Source: Thiobacillus sp. (GTDB lineage Bacteria; Pseudomonadota; Gammaproteobacteria; Burkholderiales; Thiobacillaceae). From it: a DNA stretch of 64,000 nt. The notes under the pieces were generated by a model, which saw only the letters and a program-made list of their open reading frames with translations, was not told where the DNA came from and ran no database searches. The stretch covers positions 456,427-520,426 of the forward strand of contig NZ_JADMKC010000002.1 in NCBI RefSeq assembly GCF_018780105.1. Direction: 5' to 3'. Position 1 is the stretch's first letter, and each line of letters starts with the position of its first letter. The position numbers and the translations under genes are program-made. Of the stretch, positions 27,731-37,324 are shown in pieces.

Positions 27731-29317
27731 ATGTCTGATGCAGCACACGTCCACGGCCATGACGATCATGCGCACCACGCGCACCCGAACGGGATCATGC
27801 GCTGGCTGACCACCACCAACCACAAGGACATTGGCACGATGTACCTGTGGTTTGCGCTGATCATGCTGTTTTCCGCCGGAACGATGGCGCTGCTGATCCG
27901 TGCAGAGCTGTTTCAGCCGGGTTTGCAACTCACCAACCCCGATTTTTTCAATCAACTCACCACCATGCATGGCCTGATCATGATCTTCGGCGCCATCATG
28001 CCGGCCTTCACCGGCTTTGCGAACTGGCAGGTGCCGCTGATGCTGGGCGCGCCCGACATGGCGTTTCCACGCATGAACAACTGGAGTTTCTGGTTACTGC
28101 CGGTGGCAGGTTTGATGTTGATGTCTTCGTTCCTCCTCCCGGGTGGCGCAGTTGCTGGCGGCTGGACGATGTATCCGCCGCTGTTCATCCAGGGGGGGAT
28201 TTCCTACGATCTGACGATTCTTGCTGTCCATATCATGGGCCTGTCGTCGATCATGGGTTCGATCAACATCATCACCACCATCCTCAATATGCGGGCGCCC
28301 GGCCTCACGTTGATGAAGATGCCGCTGTTCTGCTGGACCTGGCTGATCACCGCCTATCTGCTGATTGCCACCATGCCGGTGCTGGCGGGTGCCGTGACCA
28401 TGCTGTTGACCGACCGCAACTTCGGCACCAGCTTCTTCAATGCTGCCGGCGGCGGCGACCCGGTGATGTTCCAGCATATCTTCTGGTTCTTCGGGCATCC
28501 TGAGGTGTATATCCTGATCCTGCCCGCGTTCGGTATTGTCTCCAGCATTATCCCGACTTTCGCGCGCAAGCCTTTGTTTGGTTATGCCTCGATGGTGTAC
28601 GCCACGGCGTCGATTGCAATACTCTCGTTCATCGTCTGGGCGCACCATATGTTCGCCGTGGGCATGCCCGCGGCCGCGCAGCTGTTCTTCATGTTCTCGA
28701 CCATGCTGATTGCGGTGCCGACCGGGGTGAAAGTGTTCAACTGGGTCGCCACGATGTGGCAGGGTTCGATGACGTTCGAGACCCCGATGCTGTTCGCCAT
28801 CGCCTTCGTCTGTCTGTTCACCATCGGTGGCTTCTCCGGCCTTGTGTTGGCGATTGCACCGGTCGACATCCAGTTGCACGACACCTACTACGTGGTGGCG
28901 CACTTCCATTATGTGCTGGTGTCTGGCGCGCTGTTTTCGATCTTCGCCGGCATTTATTACTGGCTGCCAAAGTGGAGCGGGCACATGTACGACGAGACGC
29001 TCGGCAAATGGCATTTCTGGCTGTCGGTGATCGGCATGAATATCGTGTTCTTCCCGATGCACTTTCTCGGACTGGCCGGCATGCCGCGCCGCATTCCCGA
29101 CTATGCGCTGCAGTTCACCGAGTTCAACCAGATTGCCACGGTGGGCGCGTTCATTTTCGGTTTCAGCCAGCTGATTTTCCTGGTGGTGGTGCTGAAAGCC
29201 GCCCGCGGCGGCGTCAAGGCAACCGACCGTGTGTGGGAAGGTGCCGAGGGTCTGGAATGGACCTTGCCCTCGCCCGCGCCGTACCACACCTTTGAAACGG
29301 CGCCGGTGGTGAAGTGA
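27731..29317 (+). CDS. coxA: Cytochrome c oxidase subunit I
   Basis: The catalytic subunit holding heme a, heme a3 and CuB, with proton channels. The 528-residue, 12-helix protein has the HGLIMIF heme a histidine, [14 protein letters not shown] with the glutamate of the D channel and the CuB His-Tyr pair, VWAHHMF with two CuB histidines, and [11 protein letters not shown] with the heme ligands. The family A-type residue pattern is intact. 21 bases follow coxB. N-terminal His-rich stretch [14 protein letters not shown] is common in betaproteobacteria. Confidence 0.97.
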   Translation: MSDAAHVHGHDDHAHHAHPNGIMRWLTTTNHKDIGTMYLWFALIMLFSAGTMALLIRAELFQPGLQLTNPDFFNQLTTMHGLIMIFGAIMPAFTGFANWQVPLMLGAPDMAFPRMNNWSFWLLPVAGLMLMSSFLLPGGAVAGGWTMYPPLFIQGGISYDLTILAVHIMGLSSIMGSINIITTILNMRAPGLTLMKMPLFCWTWLITAYLLIATMPVLAGAVTMLLTDRNFGTSFFNAAGGGDPVMFQHIFWFFGHPEVYILILPAFGIVSSIIPTFARKPLFGYASMVYATASIAILSFIVWAHHMFAVGMPAAAQLFFMFSTMLIAVPTGVKVFNWVATMWQGSMTFETPMLFAIAFVCLFTIGGFSGLVLAIAPVDIQLHDTYYVVAHFHYVLVSGALFSIFAGIYYWLPKWSGHMYDETLGKWHFWLSVIGMNIVFFPMHFLGLAGMPRRIPDYALQFTEFNQIATVGAFIFGFSQLIFLVVVLKAARGGVKATDRVWEGAEGLEWTLPSPAPYHTFETAPVVK

Positions 29318-29334
29318 GCGGAGGGTCAAGCGTG

Positions 29335-29433
29335 ATGGCGAACAAATTCAACGGCAAATACCGTACGGCCATTCTGCTGGCAGCGTGGGCGCTGGGTCTC
29401 TTCATCTTCACGCTGTATTCCGGGCTGAAATAG
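29335..29433 (+). CDS. Cytochrome oxidase small assembly protein
   Basis: A 32-residue peptide (start MANKFNGKYRTAILLAAWAL, end LYSGLK) with one membrane helix preceded by a basic segment. GGAGG lies 13 bases before the ATG. It sits between coxA and cox11, the position where annotators of betaproteobacterial genomes place the 'cytochrome oxidase small assembly protein'. Its function is not established. Too short for normal gene finding but well supported by position and ribosome site. Confidence 0.75.
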   Translation: MANKFNGKYRTAILLAAWALGLFIFTLYSGLK

Positions 29434-29436
29434 ACC

Positions 29437-29991
29437 ATGTCTGGGGGTAACGCCAAAACCCTGAGCAAGCTCGTCTTCGTGACGCTGCTGATGTTCGGGT
29501 TCGGCTTTGCCCTGGTGCCGTTTTATTACAAGATTTGCGAGGCAACCGGCATCAATGCGGGAGCCGAGCAAAGCCTGGTCAGCAATACACAGGTCGATAC
29601 CAGCCGCTGGGTCACGCTGGAATTCGACGCCAACACCAACACGTCGCTGCCGTGGCAGTTCAAACCGCTGCAAAACAGCATCAAGGTGCATCCGGGCCAA
29701 CTGGTCCAGGTGGAGTACGAGGTGGTCAATACCAGCAACCAGCCGGTAGTGGGACAGGCGGTGCCCAGTTACGGGCCGGCGCGTGCGGCGGCATTCTTCA
29801 AGAAAATCGAGTGCTTCTGCTTTACCCCGCAAACGCTGGCCGCCGGCGAGCGGCGCCGGATGCCGGTGCTGTTCGTACTGGACCGCACGATGGATCGGGA
29901 CGTCCACACCGTGACCCTGTCGTACACCTTTTTCGATGTCGGGACGAAGGCGCGGGTGAGCGGCGTACAGCGAGGCGTGCCGCATGGCTGA
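29437..29991 (+). CDS. ctaG: Cytochrome c oxidase assembly protein Cox11 (CtaG type)
   Basis: Cox11 inserts CuB into subunit I from the periplasmic side. The 184-residue protein has one N-terminal membrane helix (about 8-26) and the copper-binding ECFCF motif (IECFCFTPQTL), followed by the MPVLFVLD strand. Starts three bases after the small peptide gene and overlaps the DUF2970 gene by 8 bases, so it is part of the cox transcript. Confidence 0.95.
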   Translation: MSGGNAKTLSKLVFVTLLMFGFGFALVPFYYKICEATGINAGAEQSLVSNTQVDTSRWVTLEFDANTNTSLPWQFKPLQNSIKVHPGQLVQVEYEVVNTSNQPVVGQAVPSYGPARAAAFFKKIECFCFTPQTLAAGERRRMPVLFVLDRTMDRDVHTVTLSYTFFDVGTKARVSGVQRGVPHG

Positions 29992-30181
29992 GAAAAGCAA
30001 TCTCAAGGTGGTGCTTGCGGTGTTCTGGAGTTTCTTTGGCGTGCGCAAGCGGCGTGACTACGATACCGATGCGCAAAGTCTGACGCCGGTACAGGTGGTC
30101 ATTGCCGGATTGATCGGCGGCGTGGTGTTTGTTTCGACGATGTTGCTGGTGGTGTATCTGGCGATGCAGTTCTTGACGTGA
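29984..30181 (+). CDS. DUF2970 small membrane protein
   Basis: A 65-residue peptide with a short basic N-terminus, a VFWSFFGVRKRRDYD segment and a membrane helix at about 40-62. This matches the DUF2970 family, which is found almost only in betaproteobacterial cox operons between cox11 and coxC. Role unknown, presumably in assembly of the oxidase. It overlaps cox11 by 8 bases. Confidence 0.85.
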   Translation: MAEKSNLKVVLAVFWSFFGVRKRRDYDTDAQSLTPVQVVIAGLIGGVVFVSTMLLVVYLAMQFLT

Positions 30182-30212
30182 GCAATCCATAAACAGGGAA
30201 TAAGGGGAAGAC

Positions 30213-31079
30213 ATGAGCCTGGCGCAAACCGAAAAATATTATTTGCCGCAACCTTCGCTGTGGCCGATCGTCGGCTCGATCGCCCTGTTCCTGATGGCGG
30301 TCGGCGGCGTGATGACCATGCGCGAAATCGACCACGGCGGCTGGGTGCTGCTGGCCGGCTTGGGAGTGCTGTTCTTCATGATGTTCGGCTGGTTCGGCGA
30401 GGTGATCCGCGACAGCGAAGCCGGGCGCTACAACAAGCAGGTCGACGCCTCGTTCCGCTGGTCGATGAGCTGGTTCATTTTTTCCGAAGTGATGTTTTTT
30501 GCTGCCTTCTTCGGCGCGCTGTTTTATACCCGCGTGCTGTCGGTGCCGTGGCTGGGAGAGGGCGACACCATGCAGCAGCTGTGGCCCGAATTCAAGGCAA
30601 CATGGCCGACGGCCGGCCCCGGGCTGACGCAGGACGGATTCCAGTTCACGCCGATGGGTGCGTGGGGTATTCCGGCCATCAACACGCTGTTGCTGCTGAG
30701 CTCGGGCGTGACCGTGACCTGGGCGCACTGGGGACTGAAAAAGAATAGCCGCACTCAACTGATTGCCGGTCTGGCGCTGACGGTACTGTTGGGCGTGGTG
30801 TTTATTGCGCTGCAGGCCTATGAGTATCATCACGCCTATACCGAGATGGGCCTGACGCTGGGTGCCGGGGTGTATGGCTCGACCTTCTTCATGCTGACCG
30901 GCTTCCACGGCTTTCACGTGCTGGTCGGCACGACCATGCTGCTGGTGATGTTGCTGCGTGCGATCGCCGGACATTTCAGTGCCGACCATCACTTCGCGTT
31001 CGAGGCGGTGTCGTGGTATTGGCACTTCGTCGATGTGGTGTGGGTGATGCTGTTCATCCTGGTCTACTGGATGATCTGA
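30213..31079 (+). CDS. coxC: Cytochrome c oxidase subunit III
   Basis: A 288-residue protein with seven membrane helices that stabilises the catalytic core. Family blocks are FSEVMFFAAFFGALFY, the GTTMLLVMLLRA segment after TGFHGFHVLVG, and the C-terminal WYWHFVDVVWVMLF. The segment LQAYEYHHAY carries the family acidic residue. Ends the cox structural genes, 14 bases before a perfect bidirectional hairpin. Confidence 0.96.
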   Translation: MSLAQTEKYYLPQPSLWPIVGSIALFLMAVGGVMTMREIDHGGWVLLAGLGVLFFMMFGWFGEVIRDSEAGRYNKQVDASFRWSMSWFIFSEVMFFAAFFGALFYTRVLSVPWLGEGDTMQQLWPEFKATWPTAGPGLTQDGFQFTPMGAWGIPAINTLLLLSSGVTVTWAHWGLKKNSRTQLIAGLALTVLLGVVFIALQAYEYHHAYTEMGLTLGAGVYGSTFFMLTGFHGFHVLVGTTMLLVMLLRAIAGHFSADHHFAFEAVSWYWHFVDVVWVMLFILVYWMI

Positions 31080-31092
31080 GCCATCGGATACC

Positions 31093-31125
31093 GTAAAAAA
31101 GCCGCCAGACCGGCGGCTTTTTTAC
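31093..31125. terminator. Bidirectional terminator between coxC and the DUF2909 gene
   Basis: A 14-base perfect inverted repeat (31093-31106 with 31112-31125) has a 5-base loop. The stem carries six A on one side and six T on the other, so each strand ends with a T run. It can serve coxC on the plus strand and the convergent small gene on the minus strand. Confidence 0.9.
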
Positions 31126-31133
31126 GGGGAAAT

Positions 31134-31334
31134 TCAACGCAGCCCGCTTTGCGGAACGATGCCGAAGTAATATCCGGCCATCAACAGGATGAACAGCGCG
31201 AGCGAGAGTCCGACCCGTATCGTCAGCATTTTGACGGTGCGGTCGGTCTGGCCTTTGTCCTTGATCAGGTAATAGAGCGCGCTGGCGAGACTGCCCAGAA
31301 TGAACACGATGAACAGCAGGGCAAGTATGCGCAT
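31134..31334 (-). CDS. DUF2909 twin-transmembrane protein
   Basis: A 66-residue protein with two hydrophobic helices (about 3-22 and 39-59) and a short basic loop (KDKGQTDRT). This is the DUF2909 (twin transmembrane) family, commonly found beside SURF1 in cox regions. It lies on the minus strand, diverging from the SURF1 gene, so it has its own promoter within 31335-31382. Function unknown. Confidence 0.8.
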   Translation of the reverse strand: MRILALLFIVFILGSLASALYYLIKDKGQTDRTVKMLTIRVGLSLALFILLMAGYYFGIVPQSGLR

Positions 31335-31382
31335 GGCGCGGTTTCCTCGACAAAATTTCAGTCTAACCGGATTGCCGTCACG

Positions 31383-32132
31383 ATGCATGGTTTGAGACTG
31401 CGCGCCGGCGGGTGGCAGTTTGCACCTGCGTTGTGGCCGACCGTGGCGGCGCTGTTTTTTTTCGTGCTGACGCTGTGGCTGGGCAACTGGCAGAGCGGTC
31501 GTGCCGAAGCCAAGCGCGCCCTGCAGGCGCAATACGATGCGGCTACGCAGGACCCGCCGATTCATGTCGGCAAGATCCTGCTGACACGCGACGATTTGTT
31601 ATACCGCAAGATCGAAGTGCAGGGCCGCTTCGACGATGCGCACACCATCTTGCTGGATAACCGGGTACAGGGCGGCGTGGCGGGCTATCACGTGCTGACG
31701 CCGCTGAAGATCGATGGCAGCCCGTTGGCCATTCTGGTCAACCGGGGCTGGATCGCAGCGGGTCGCTCGCGCGCGCAGCTGCCGGTGGTTCCGGTGCCGC
31801 ATGGCACGGTGAGGCTGGAAGGCATGGCGGTTGATCCGCATAGCCGGTATCTGGAACTGGCTCACGCTACGCCGCAGGGACGCGTCTGGCAGAATCTGGA
31901 CTTTGCACGCTACACGGTTCTAACCGGCCAGACGCTGCAGCCCGTGCTGCTGCAACAGACGAATTTCCAGCCGGATGGCCTGCAACGCGACTGGCCGCGC
32001 CCCGACACCAGCGTCAGCATGCATCTCGGCTATGCCTTCCAGTGGTACAGTCTGGCGACGACATTGGCGGTGCTGTGGGTAGTGATGAATGTGAAGCGCG
32101 AGCGCAATGCCAACGCGCCAGCTGTGGAATGA
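31383..32132 (+). CDS. SURF1-family oxidase assembly protein
   Basis: SURF1 helps deliver heme a to subunit I. The 249-residue protein has two membrane helices, one at each end (about 18-36 and 221-238), with the family LGNWQSGRAEAK after the first, VLVNRGW-like ILVNRGWIA in the middle, and HLGYAFQWYSLA before the last. The ATG at 31383 gives a normal N-terminus; the open frame extends upstream without resemblance. Confidence 0.93.
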   Translation: MHGLRLRAGGWQFAPALWPTVAALFFFVLTLWLGNWQSGRAEAKRALQAQYDAATQDPPIHVGKILLTRDDLLYRKIEVQGRFDDAHTILLDNRVQGGVAGYHVLTPLKIDGSPLAILVNRGWIAAGRSRAQLPVVPVPHGTVRLEGMAVDPHSRYLELAHATPQGRVWQNLDFARYTVLTGQTLQPVLLQQTNFQPDGLQRDWPRPDTSVSMHLGYAFQWYSLATTLAVLWVVMNVKRERNANAPAVE

Positions 32133-32139
32133 ATCGAGT

Positions 32140-32703
32140 ATGCAATTAACTTCGCGCAGTAAATTCCTGTTCCTGATTGGCGTATTCATGGTGCCGGTGG
32201 TCGCAGCCTATTTCGCCTATTTCGGCTGGCGCCCGGCGGGCCATACCAACTACGGCGAACTGTTGAAGGTTGCGCCCTTGCAGTCGACAACGGGCAAAAC
32301 GCTCGATACCCGTCCCGTCGACCTGGACGCCTTGCAGGGCAAGTGGGTGATGGTGCATGTCGGGTCGGCGAACTGCGACGCGGCGTGCCGGCAGCAACTG
32401 TATTTGATGCGGCAGGTGCGGATCACCCAGGGCAAGGAACAGTCACGCATCGAGCGACTGTGGGTGGTGAGCGACAGCGGCACCCCCGATGCGGTTTTAC
32501 TGCAGGCTCATCCCGGCTTGGTGGTGTGGCGGCCAGCTGACGCTGATTTTGTTGCCCAGTTTCCTGCGGTCCGGGAGCGGGATGAGCATATCTATCTGGT
32601 CGATCCGCTCGGCAACCTGATGCTGCGGTTTCCCGCACAGCCGGATGCCAAGCGCATGATGAAAGACCTCAAGTTGTTGCTCAAAGCCTCCCAGATCGGT
32701 TGA
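32140..32703 (+). CDS. SCO-like thioredoxin-fold cytochrome oxidase assembly protein
   Basis: A 187-residue protein with an N-terminal membrane anchor (about 9-27) and a thioredoxin-like domain. The copper/redox motif is C-x3-C in ANCDAAC, and a histidine is kept in DEHIYLVDP, although the loop between it and the following strand is shorter than in classical SCO proteins. It starts 7 bases after SURF1. Likely a copper chaperone or thiol reductant for CuA of CoxB; distinct from the lipoprotein SCO at 35143. Confidence 0.78.
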   Translation: MQLTSRSKFLFLIGVFMVPVVAAYFAYFGWRPAGHTNYGELLKVAPLQSTTGKTLDTRPVDLDALQGKWVMVHVGSANCDAACRQQLYLMRQVRITQGKEQSRIERLWVVSDSGTPDAVLLQAHPGLVVWRPADADFVAQFPAVRERDEHIYLVDPLGNLMLRFPAQPDAKRMMKDLKLLLKASQIG

Positions 32704-32715
32704 TCCCAATTCGCC

Positions 32716-33699
32716 ATGACGTTCTATCGCAAGCTTATTCTGGCTGCCCTTGTCCTGACCTTGTGTGTCGTGAGCCTGGGTGCGTATGTCCGCCTGTCCG
32801 ACGCGGGACTGGGATGCCCGGACTGGCCGGGCTGTTACGGCGCACTGACGCCGCATCACGCGGCCGATGCCATCAATGCCGAATTGGCAGTGCGACCCGA
32901 TGGCCCGGTGTCCCACGCCAAAGCCTGGAAGGAAATGGTCCACCGCTATTTTGCCGGCACGCTGGGGATGCTGGTGCTGCTGATTTTTGTGCTGGCCTGG
33001 CGCGGGCGGCGAGAGACAAATGGCGGCCCGGGGCTGCCTTTTCTATTGCTGGTGCTGATCGTGTTTCAGGCATTGCTGGGCATGTGGACCGTCACACAGA
33101 TGCTGAAGCCGCTGGTGGTCAGCGCGCATTTGCTGGGCGGTATGGCCACGCTGTCCTTGCTGCTTTGGTTGTGGCTGCGTGAACGCGGGCAGGCCAGTCA
33201 TGCCTATTTCGCCAGTGTCGATCATTTGCGGCGCGGCGCTGGCCTCGGGCTGTTGCTGATCGTTGCGCAGATCGCACTGGGCGGTTGGGTGAGCACTAAC
33301 TATGCGGCGCTGGCATGCACCGATTTCCCGCTGTGTCAGGGTGTGTGGGTGCCCGCCATGGACTTCGAGCATGGCTTTACCCTGCATCGTGAACTGGGGG
33401 AAACCGCCTCGGGTGATTTGCTGCCGCTGGCCGCCCTGACTGCGATTCACTGGACCCACCGCTTGATGGCCTTGCTGGTCAGCCTGGTTTTGGGCTGGCT
33501 GGTGGTACGTCTGTTTCGAACTCCGGGCTATGCAGGCACGGCCGTGGTCATCAGCATTCTGCTGCTGGTCCAGGTTTCGCTGGGTATCAGCAATGTCCTG
33601 CTCAGCCTGCCGCTGGCGGTGGCGGTGGCCCACAACACGGGTGCGGCGCTGTTGCTCGCCAGTCTGGTGTGGCTGAACTTCAAAGTACGCAGGAGATAA
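32716..33699 (+). CDS. ctaA: Heme A synthase CtaA/COX15
   Basis: Heme A synthase oxidises the C8 methyl of heme O to formyl. The 327-residue protein has eight membrane helices in two repeats. Heme-ligand histidines are in [28 protein letters not shown] and VAHNTGAAL, the first and third pairs typical of COX15-type enzymes. The paired cysteines LGCPDWPGC and [10 protein letters not shown] that lie in the periplasmic loops are present in both halves. Located just before ctaB, so heme A is made by neighbours of the enzyme that uses it. Confidence 0.95.
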   Translation: MTFYRKLILAALVLTLCVVSLGAYVRLSDAGLGCPDWPGCYGALTPHHAADAINAELAVRPDGPVSHAKAWKEMVHRYFAGTLGMLVLLIFVLAWRGRRETNGGPGLPFLLLVLIVFQALLGMWTVTQMLKPLVVSAHLLGGMATLSLLLWLWLRERGQASHAYFASVDHLRRGAGLGLLLIVAQIALGGWVSTNYAALACTDFPLCQGVWVPAMDFEHGFTLHRELGETASGDLLPLAALTAIHWTHRLMALLVSLVLGWLVVRLFRTPGYAGTAVVISILLLVQVSLGISNVLLSLPLAVAVAHNTGAALLLASLVWLNFKVRRR

Positions 33700-33701
33700 G
33701 C

Positions 33702-34598
33702 ATGGAATCCCTGATGATCGCGGGTGCGGCCTGTCGCTGCCAGCAGTTTCTGGCGCTGTGCAAACTGCGCGTGGTCAGCCTGATCGTGTTCACGGCAGTG
33801 ATCGGCATGTTTCTCGCCGTGCCCGGGTGGCCGGCCTGGAATGTGCTGTGGGCTGGCACGCTGGGCATTGCACTGGTGGCGGGCGCGGCAGCGGCATTCA
33901 ATTGTCTGATCGAGCAGAAGATCGACGCCGTCATGGCGCGAACGCGGGCACGCCCGCTGCCGCGTGGCGAACTCAGCAATGCGCAAACCTTGGTATTTTC
34001 CGGCGTCGTCGGCGGGCTCGGGCTGACGTTGCTGAATGTGTTCGTCAATCCGCTCACCATGTGGCTGACCTTGGCTACTTTCGTTGGCTATGCGGTGATT
34101 TATACAGCCATTCTCAAACCGGCCACGCCGCAAAACATCGTCATCGGCGGGGCATCCGGCGCGATGCCACCCGTGCTCGGCTGGGCAGCGGCTACAGGGG
34201 AGGTACATCACGATGCGCTGCTGCTGTTCCTGATCATTTTTGCCTGGACGCCCCCGCATTTCTGGGCGCTGGCGCTCTATCGTCGCGACGAATACGCCAA
34301 GGCCGGGTTGCCGATGCTGCCGGTGACCCATGGCGAAGCCTATACCCGCCTGCATTTGCTGCTTTACACGCTGCTGTTGTTTGCCGTCAGCCTGCTTCCG
34401 GTCGGTACTGGCATGGGGGGCTGGATTTATCTGCTGGGTGCCATCGTGCTGGGTGGCGGGTTCCTGCTTTACAGCTGGCGGTTGTACCGTCGCTATAGCG
34501 ATGCGCTGGCCAAGGAAACTTTCCGTTTTTCAATCTGGTATTTGAGCGCACTGTTTGCAATCATGCTGGTCGATCATTATTGGCCAATACCCGTTTGA
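33702..34598 (+). CDS. ctaB: Protoheme IX farnesyltransferase CtaB
   Basis: Makes heme O by adding a farnesyl group to heme B. The 298-residue, nine-helix protein shows the prenyltransferase Asp-rich region [16 protein letters not shown] and the second [15 protein letters not shown] block. AGGAGA lies before ATG 33702, so this start is preferred over one at 33669 that lies within ctaA. The pair ctaA-ctaB provides heme A for the caa3 oxidase. Confidence 0.95.
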   Translation: MESLMIAGAACRCQQFLALCKLRVVSLIVFTAVIGMFLAVPGWPAWNVLWAGTLGIALVAGAAAAFNCLIEQKIDAVMARTRARPLPRGELSNAQTLVFSGVVGGLGLTLLNVFVNPLTMWLTLATFVGYAVIYTAILKPATPQNIVIGGASGAMPPVLGWAAATGEVHHDALLLFLIIFAWTPPHFWALALYRRDEYAKAGLPMLPVTHGEAYTRLHLLLYTLLLFAVSLLPVGTGMGGWIYLLGAIVLGGGFLLYSWRLYRRYSDALAKETFRFSIWYLSALFAIMLVDHYWPIPV

Positions 34599-34681
34599 TT
34601 AATAAGGGGAATTGATCTTGTTTGTAGATATTCGGACAGGATTGTTTTATATTGTGCCCACTCAATTTCTAGGGGCACGAG

Positions 34682-35146
34682 ATGATTCTCTCTCGAACCA
34701 GTCAGTATGCCGTGCAGGCGCTGATCTATATGGCCACTCAGCCGGCAACCACGCCAGTACTCAACAAAGACATCGCCAGCCAGCTTGGCGTGCCCGCACC
34801 CTACCTCGCCAAAATCCTGCAAAGCCTTGCCAAGGGTAACTTGCTGTTTTCATTCCGGGGTCGGCTGGGCGGGTTTTGCCTGCGCGACGGTGGAGACAAG
34901 ATTACCCTGATGCAGATCCTGCTGCTGACCGAAGGGCCGGCGTTTACCGAGAGCTGCCTGCTTGGACTGAAAAAGTGCAGCGATGAAACGGCATGCCCGC
35001 TGCACTTTCGCTGGGTCCCGGTGAAGAAAAAAATCATCGACCTGCTGCTGGATACGACCCTGGACAAATTGGCGAGAGCCGTTGAGACCGGAAAATACCG
35101 ACTGGCGGATGTGCCGGGGATGCTATTCGAGCAGCTGAAGCCATGA
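34682..35146 (+). CDS. Rrf2-family Fe-S cluster transcription regulator
   Basis: A 154-residue winged-helix repressor of the Rrf2 family. The DNA-binding region opens with SRTSQYAVQALIYMA and DIASQLGVPAPYLAKILQSL, and the cluster-binding segment has C92-x6-C99-x5-C105-x2-H108 followed by W111. This matches the iron-sulfur ligand pattern of IscR, NsrR and RirA type proteins. It lies between the caa3 assembly genes and a SCO gene ahead of ccoN, so it could respond to oxygen, NO or iron and adjust oxidase use. Overlaps the SCO gene by ATGA. Confidence 0.85.
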   Translation: MILSRTSQYAVQALIYMATQPATTPVLNKDIASQLGVPAPYLAKILQSLAKGNLLFSFRGRLGGFCLRDGGDKITLMQILLLTEGPAFTESCLLGLKKCSDETACPLHFRWVPVKKKIIDLLLDTTLDKLARAVETGKYRLADVPGMLFEQLKP

Positions 35147-35736
35147 ATCACCGGCTTGCCGCGGCATGCGCGTTGCTGGCTATGGCTTTGACTGCGTGCC
35201 AGCCTGCGCCGCAGGCGCCGGTGTTCCAGGCTACCGATATTACGGGGGCGGCGTTTGCCCGAGACTTCAGGCTAACGGACCACAATGGTCAGTCGCGTAC
35301 GCTGGCGAGCTTCAAAGGCAAGGTGGTGGCCATTTTTTTTGGCTACACGCATTGCCCGGACGTCTGTCCGACCACGCTGTCGGATTTTGCCGCTGCGCTC
35401 AAACAATTGGGGCCGTTGGGCGATCGGGTGCAGGTGCTGTTCGTGACCGTCGACCCGCAGCGTGATACGCCAGAGCTGCTGAAATTGTTCGTGCCCGCCT
35501 TCGATCCCCGGTTTTTGGGGATGTATACCGATGCAGCCAGTCTGGCCGCCATCGCAAAAGAGTACAAAATCGTCTATCAAAAGACTTCCGTGAAAGATGC
35601 GGACAGCTATCTGATCGATCACAGCGCCGGTACCTATGTCTATGATGCCGAAGGCCGTTTGCGCCTGCTGATCCCCTACGGCAGCAGCCCTGACCTGATC
35701 GCCCACGATCTCAAAACCCTGGTGGGAGCTTCCTGA
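35143..35736 (+). CDS. SCO1/SenC copper chaperone lipoprotein
   Basis: A 197-residue lipoprotein (lipobox LTAC, cysteine near residue 19) with a thioredoxin fold. The copper site is C-x3-C in THCPDVCPTTL plus the distal histidine in LIDHSAGTYVYD, all classical. It loads CuA of subunit II or, in some bacteria, CuB of cbb3 enzymes. Its position between the Rrf2 gene and ccoN leaves both options open. Confidence 0.93.
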   Translation: MNHRLAAACALLAMALTACQPAPQAPVFQATDITGAAFARDFRLTDHNGQSRTLASFKGKVVAIFFGYTHCPDVCPTTLSDFAAALKQLGPLGDRVQVLFVTVDPQRDTPELLKLFVPAFDPRFLGMYTDAASLAAIAKEYKIVYQKTSVKDADSYLIDHSAGTYVYDAEGRLRLLIPYGSSPDLIAHDLKTLVGAS

Positions 35737-35750
35737 ACGGGTTTGGTTCC

Positions 35751-35780
35751 TTGCGGCGGATGTTGGGGCTGCGATATAAT
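35751..35780 (+). promoter_or_regulatory. Sigma-70 promoter for ccoNOQP
   Basis: A perfect -10 TATAAT at 35775-35780 with a -35 TTGCGG at 35751-35756 and an 18-base spacer, ending 74 bases before the ccoN ATG. I found no clear FNR/ANR box (TTGAT-N4-ATCAA) in this interval, although many cbb3 operons have one. Confidence 0.65.
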
Positions 35781-35854
35781 GCCGCAGTTTTTATATAAGC
35801 ATTTGCTGTTTGAGCGCGGTGGTTTGCGCAATTTTGGTTTAACAGGAGCGGTCG

Positions 35855-37309
35855 ATGGCGGTAACAACCTATTCCGGGGCGGAACAATACAATTTTGATA
35901 TTGTTAAGAAATTCGCCGTAATGTCGCTGATTTGGGCGGTTGTTGGCATGTTCGTTGGCGTGTATATCGCCTCCGAACTGGCATGGCCGTTCCTGAACTT
36001 CGACAGCCCTTATTTCTCGTTCGGCCGTTTCCGCCCGGTTCACACCAGCGCGGTGATTTTCGGCTTCGGCGGTTCGGCCTTGTTTGCCACCTCCTACTAT
36101 GTGGTTCAACGTACCTGCCAGACTCGCCTGATTTCGGACGGCATGGCCAGCTTCACCTTCTGGGGTTGGCAAACCATCATCGTCACGGCGGCGCTGTCCT
36201 ATGTCATGGGCTATTCGCAAGGTCGTGAATACGCCGAGATGGAGTGGCCGATCGATCTGTTGATCGAAGTGGTGTGGGTCACCTATCTCATCCTGTTCGT
36301 CGGCACCATCATGCGCCGCAAGCAGCCGCACATCTACGTCGCCAACTGGTTCTACCTCGCCTTCATCCTGGCGACCGCGCTGCTGCATACCTTCAACAAC
36401 CTGGCGATGCCCATCGACCTGTTCTCGATGAAGTCCTACAGCCTGTTCGCCGGCACCCAGGACGCGATGACCCAGTGGTGGTACGGCCATAACGCCGTGG
36501 GCTTCTTCCTGACTGCCGCCTTCCTCGGCATGATGTATTACTTCGTGCCCAAGCAGGCAGGCCGCCCGATCTACTCCTACCGCCTGTCGATCGTTCACTT
36601 CTGGGCGCTGGGCTTCATGTACATGTGGGTCGGCGCGCACCACCTGCATTGGACCGCGCTGCCGGACTGGACCTCGTCGCTGGCCGCTGCCTTCTCGATC
36701 CTGCTTTTGATGCCCTCGTGGGGCGGCATGATCAACGGCATCATGACGCTGTCGGGTGCGTGGGACAAGATGCGTACCGACCCGATCATGCGCTTCATGA
36801 TCGTCGCGCTGTCGTTCTACGGCATGTCGACCTTCGAAGGTCCGATGATGTCGCTGAAAGAGGTCAATGCCTTGAGCCACTACACCGACTGGACCGTGGG
36901 TCACGTTCACTCCGGTGCGCTGGGCTGGGTGGCGATGATTTCCTTTGGTTCGCTGTATCACATGATCCCGAAGCTGTGGGACACCAAAATGTATAGCCAG
37001 AAACTGATTGAATGGCACTTCTGGCTGGCCACCATCGGCATCGTGCTGTACATCGTTGCCATGTGGATTTCCGGCATTACCCAAGGTTTGATGTGGCGTT
37101 CGTTCGACGAGTTCGGCAACTTGCAGTACTCGTTCGCCGAGTCGGTAGCTGCAATGATGCCCTTCTACGCGATGCGCGCGATCGGTGGCATGTTCTTCCT
37201 TTCTGGTGCGGTTCTGATGCTGTTCAATTCGCTCATGACCATTCGCCAGGCCAAGCAGGAGAACGCAGTTCTGGAAGCCAAGCTGGCCGCAAAGTTGGCG
37301 CGTGCCTGA
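35855..37309 (+). CDS. ccoN: cbb3-type cytochrome c oxidase subunit I
   Basis: The catalytic subunit of the high-affinity cbb3 oxidase, 484 residues and 12 helices. Visible family blocks are the N-terminal [15 protein letters not shown] (heme histidine), [14 protein letters not shown] with CuB histidine and the cross-linked tyrosine partner further on, GAHHLHW (two CuB histidines), and [12 protein letters not shown] (heme b and b3 ligands). AGGAG precedes the ATG. It leads ccoO, ccoQ, ccoP. The enzyme should serve respiration at low oxygen. Confidence 0.97.
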   Translation: MAVTTYSGAEQYNFDIVKKFAVMSLIWAVVGMFVGVYIASELAWPFLNFDSPYFSFGRFRPVHTSAVIFGFGGSALFATSYYVVQRTCQTRLISDGMASFTFWGWQTIIVTAALSYVMGYSQGREYAEMEWPIDLLIEVVWVTYLILFVGTIMRRKQPHIYVANWFYLAFILATALLHTFNNLAMPIDLFSMKSYSLFAGTQDAMTQWWYGHNAVGFFLTAAFLGMMYYFVPKQAGRPIYSYRLSIVHFWALGFMYMWVGAHHLHWTALPDWTSSLAAAFSILLLMPSWGGMINGIMTLSGAWDKMRTDPIMRFMIVALSFYGMSTFEGPMMSLKEVNALSHYTDWTVGHVHSGALGWVAMISFGSLYHMIPKLWDTKMYSQKLIEWHFWLATIGIVLYIVAMWISGITQGLMWRSFDEFGNLQYSFAESVAAMMPFYAMRAIGGMFFLSGAVLMLFNSLMTIRQAKQENAVLEAKLAAKLARA

Positions 37310-37324
37310 TCAGGGAAATAAATA

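Noticed and set aside
35737..35854. FNR/ANR box upstream of ccoN
   Set aside because: I looked for TTGAT-N4-ATCAA and close variants and saw none; only the sigma-70 elements are supported.
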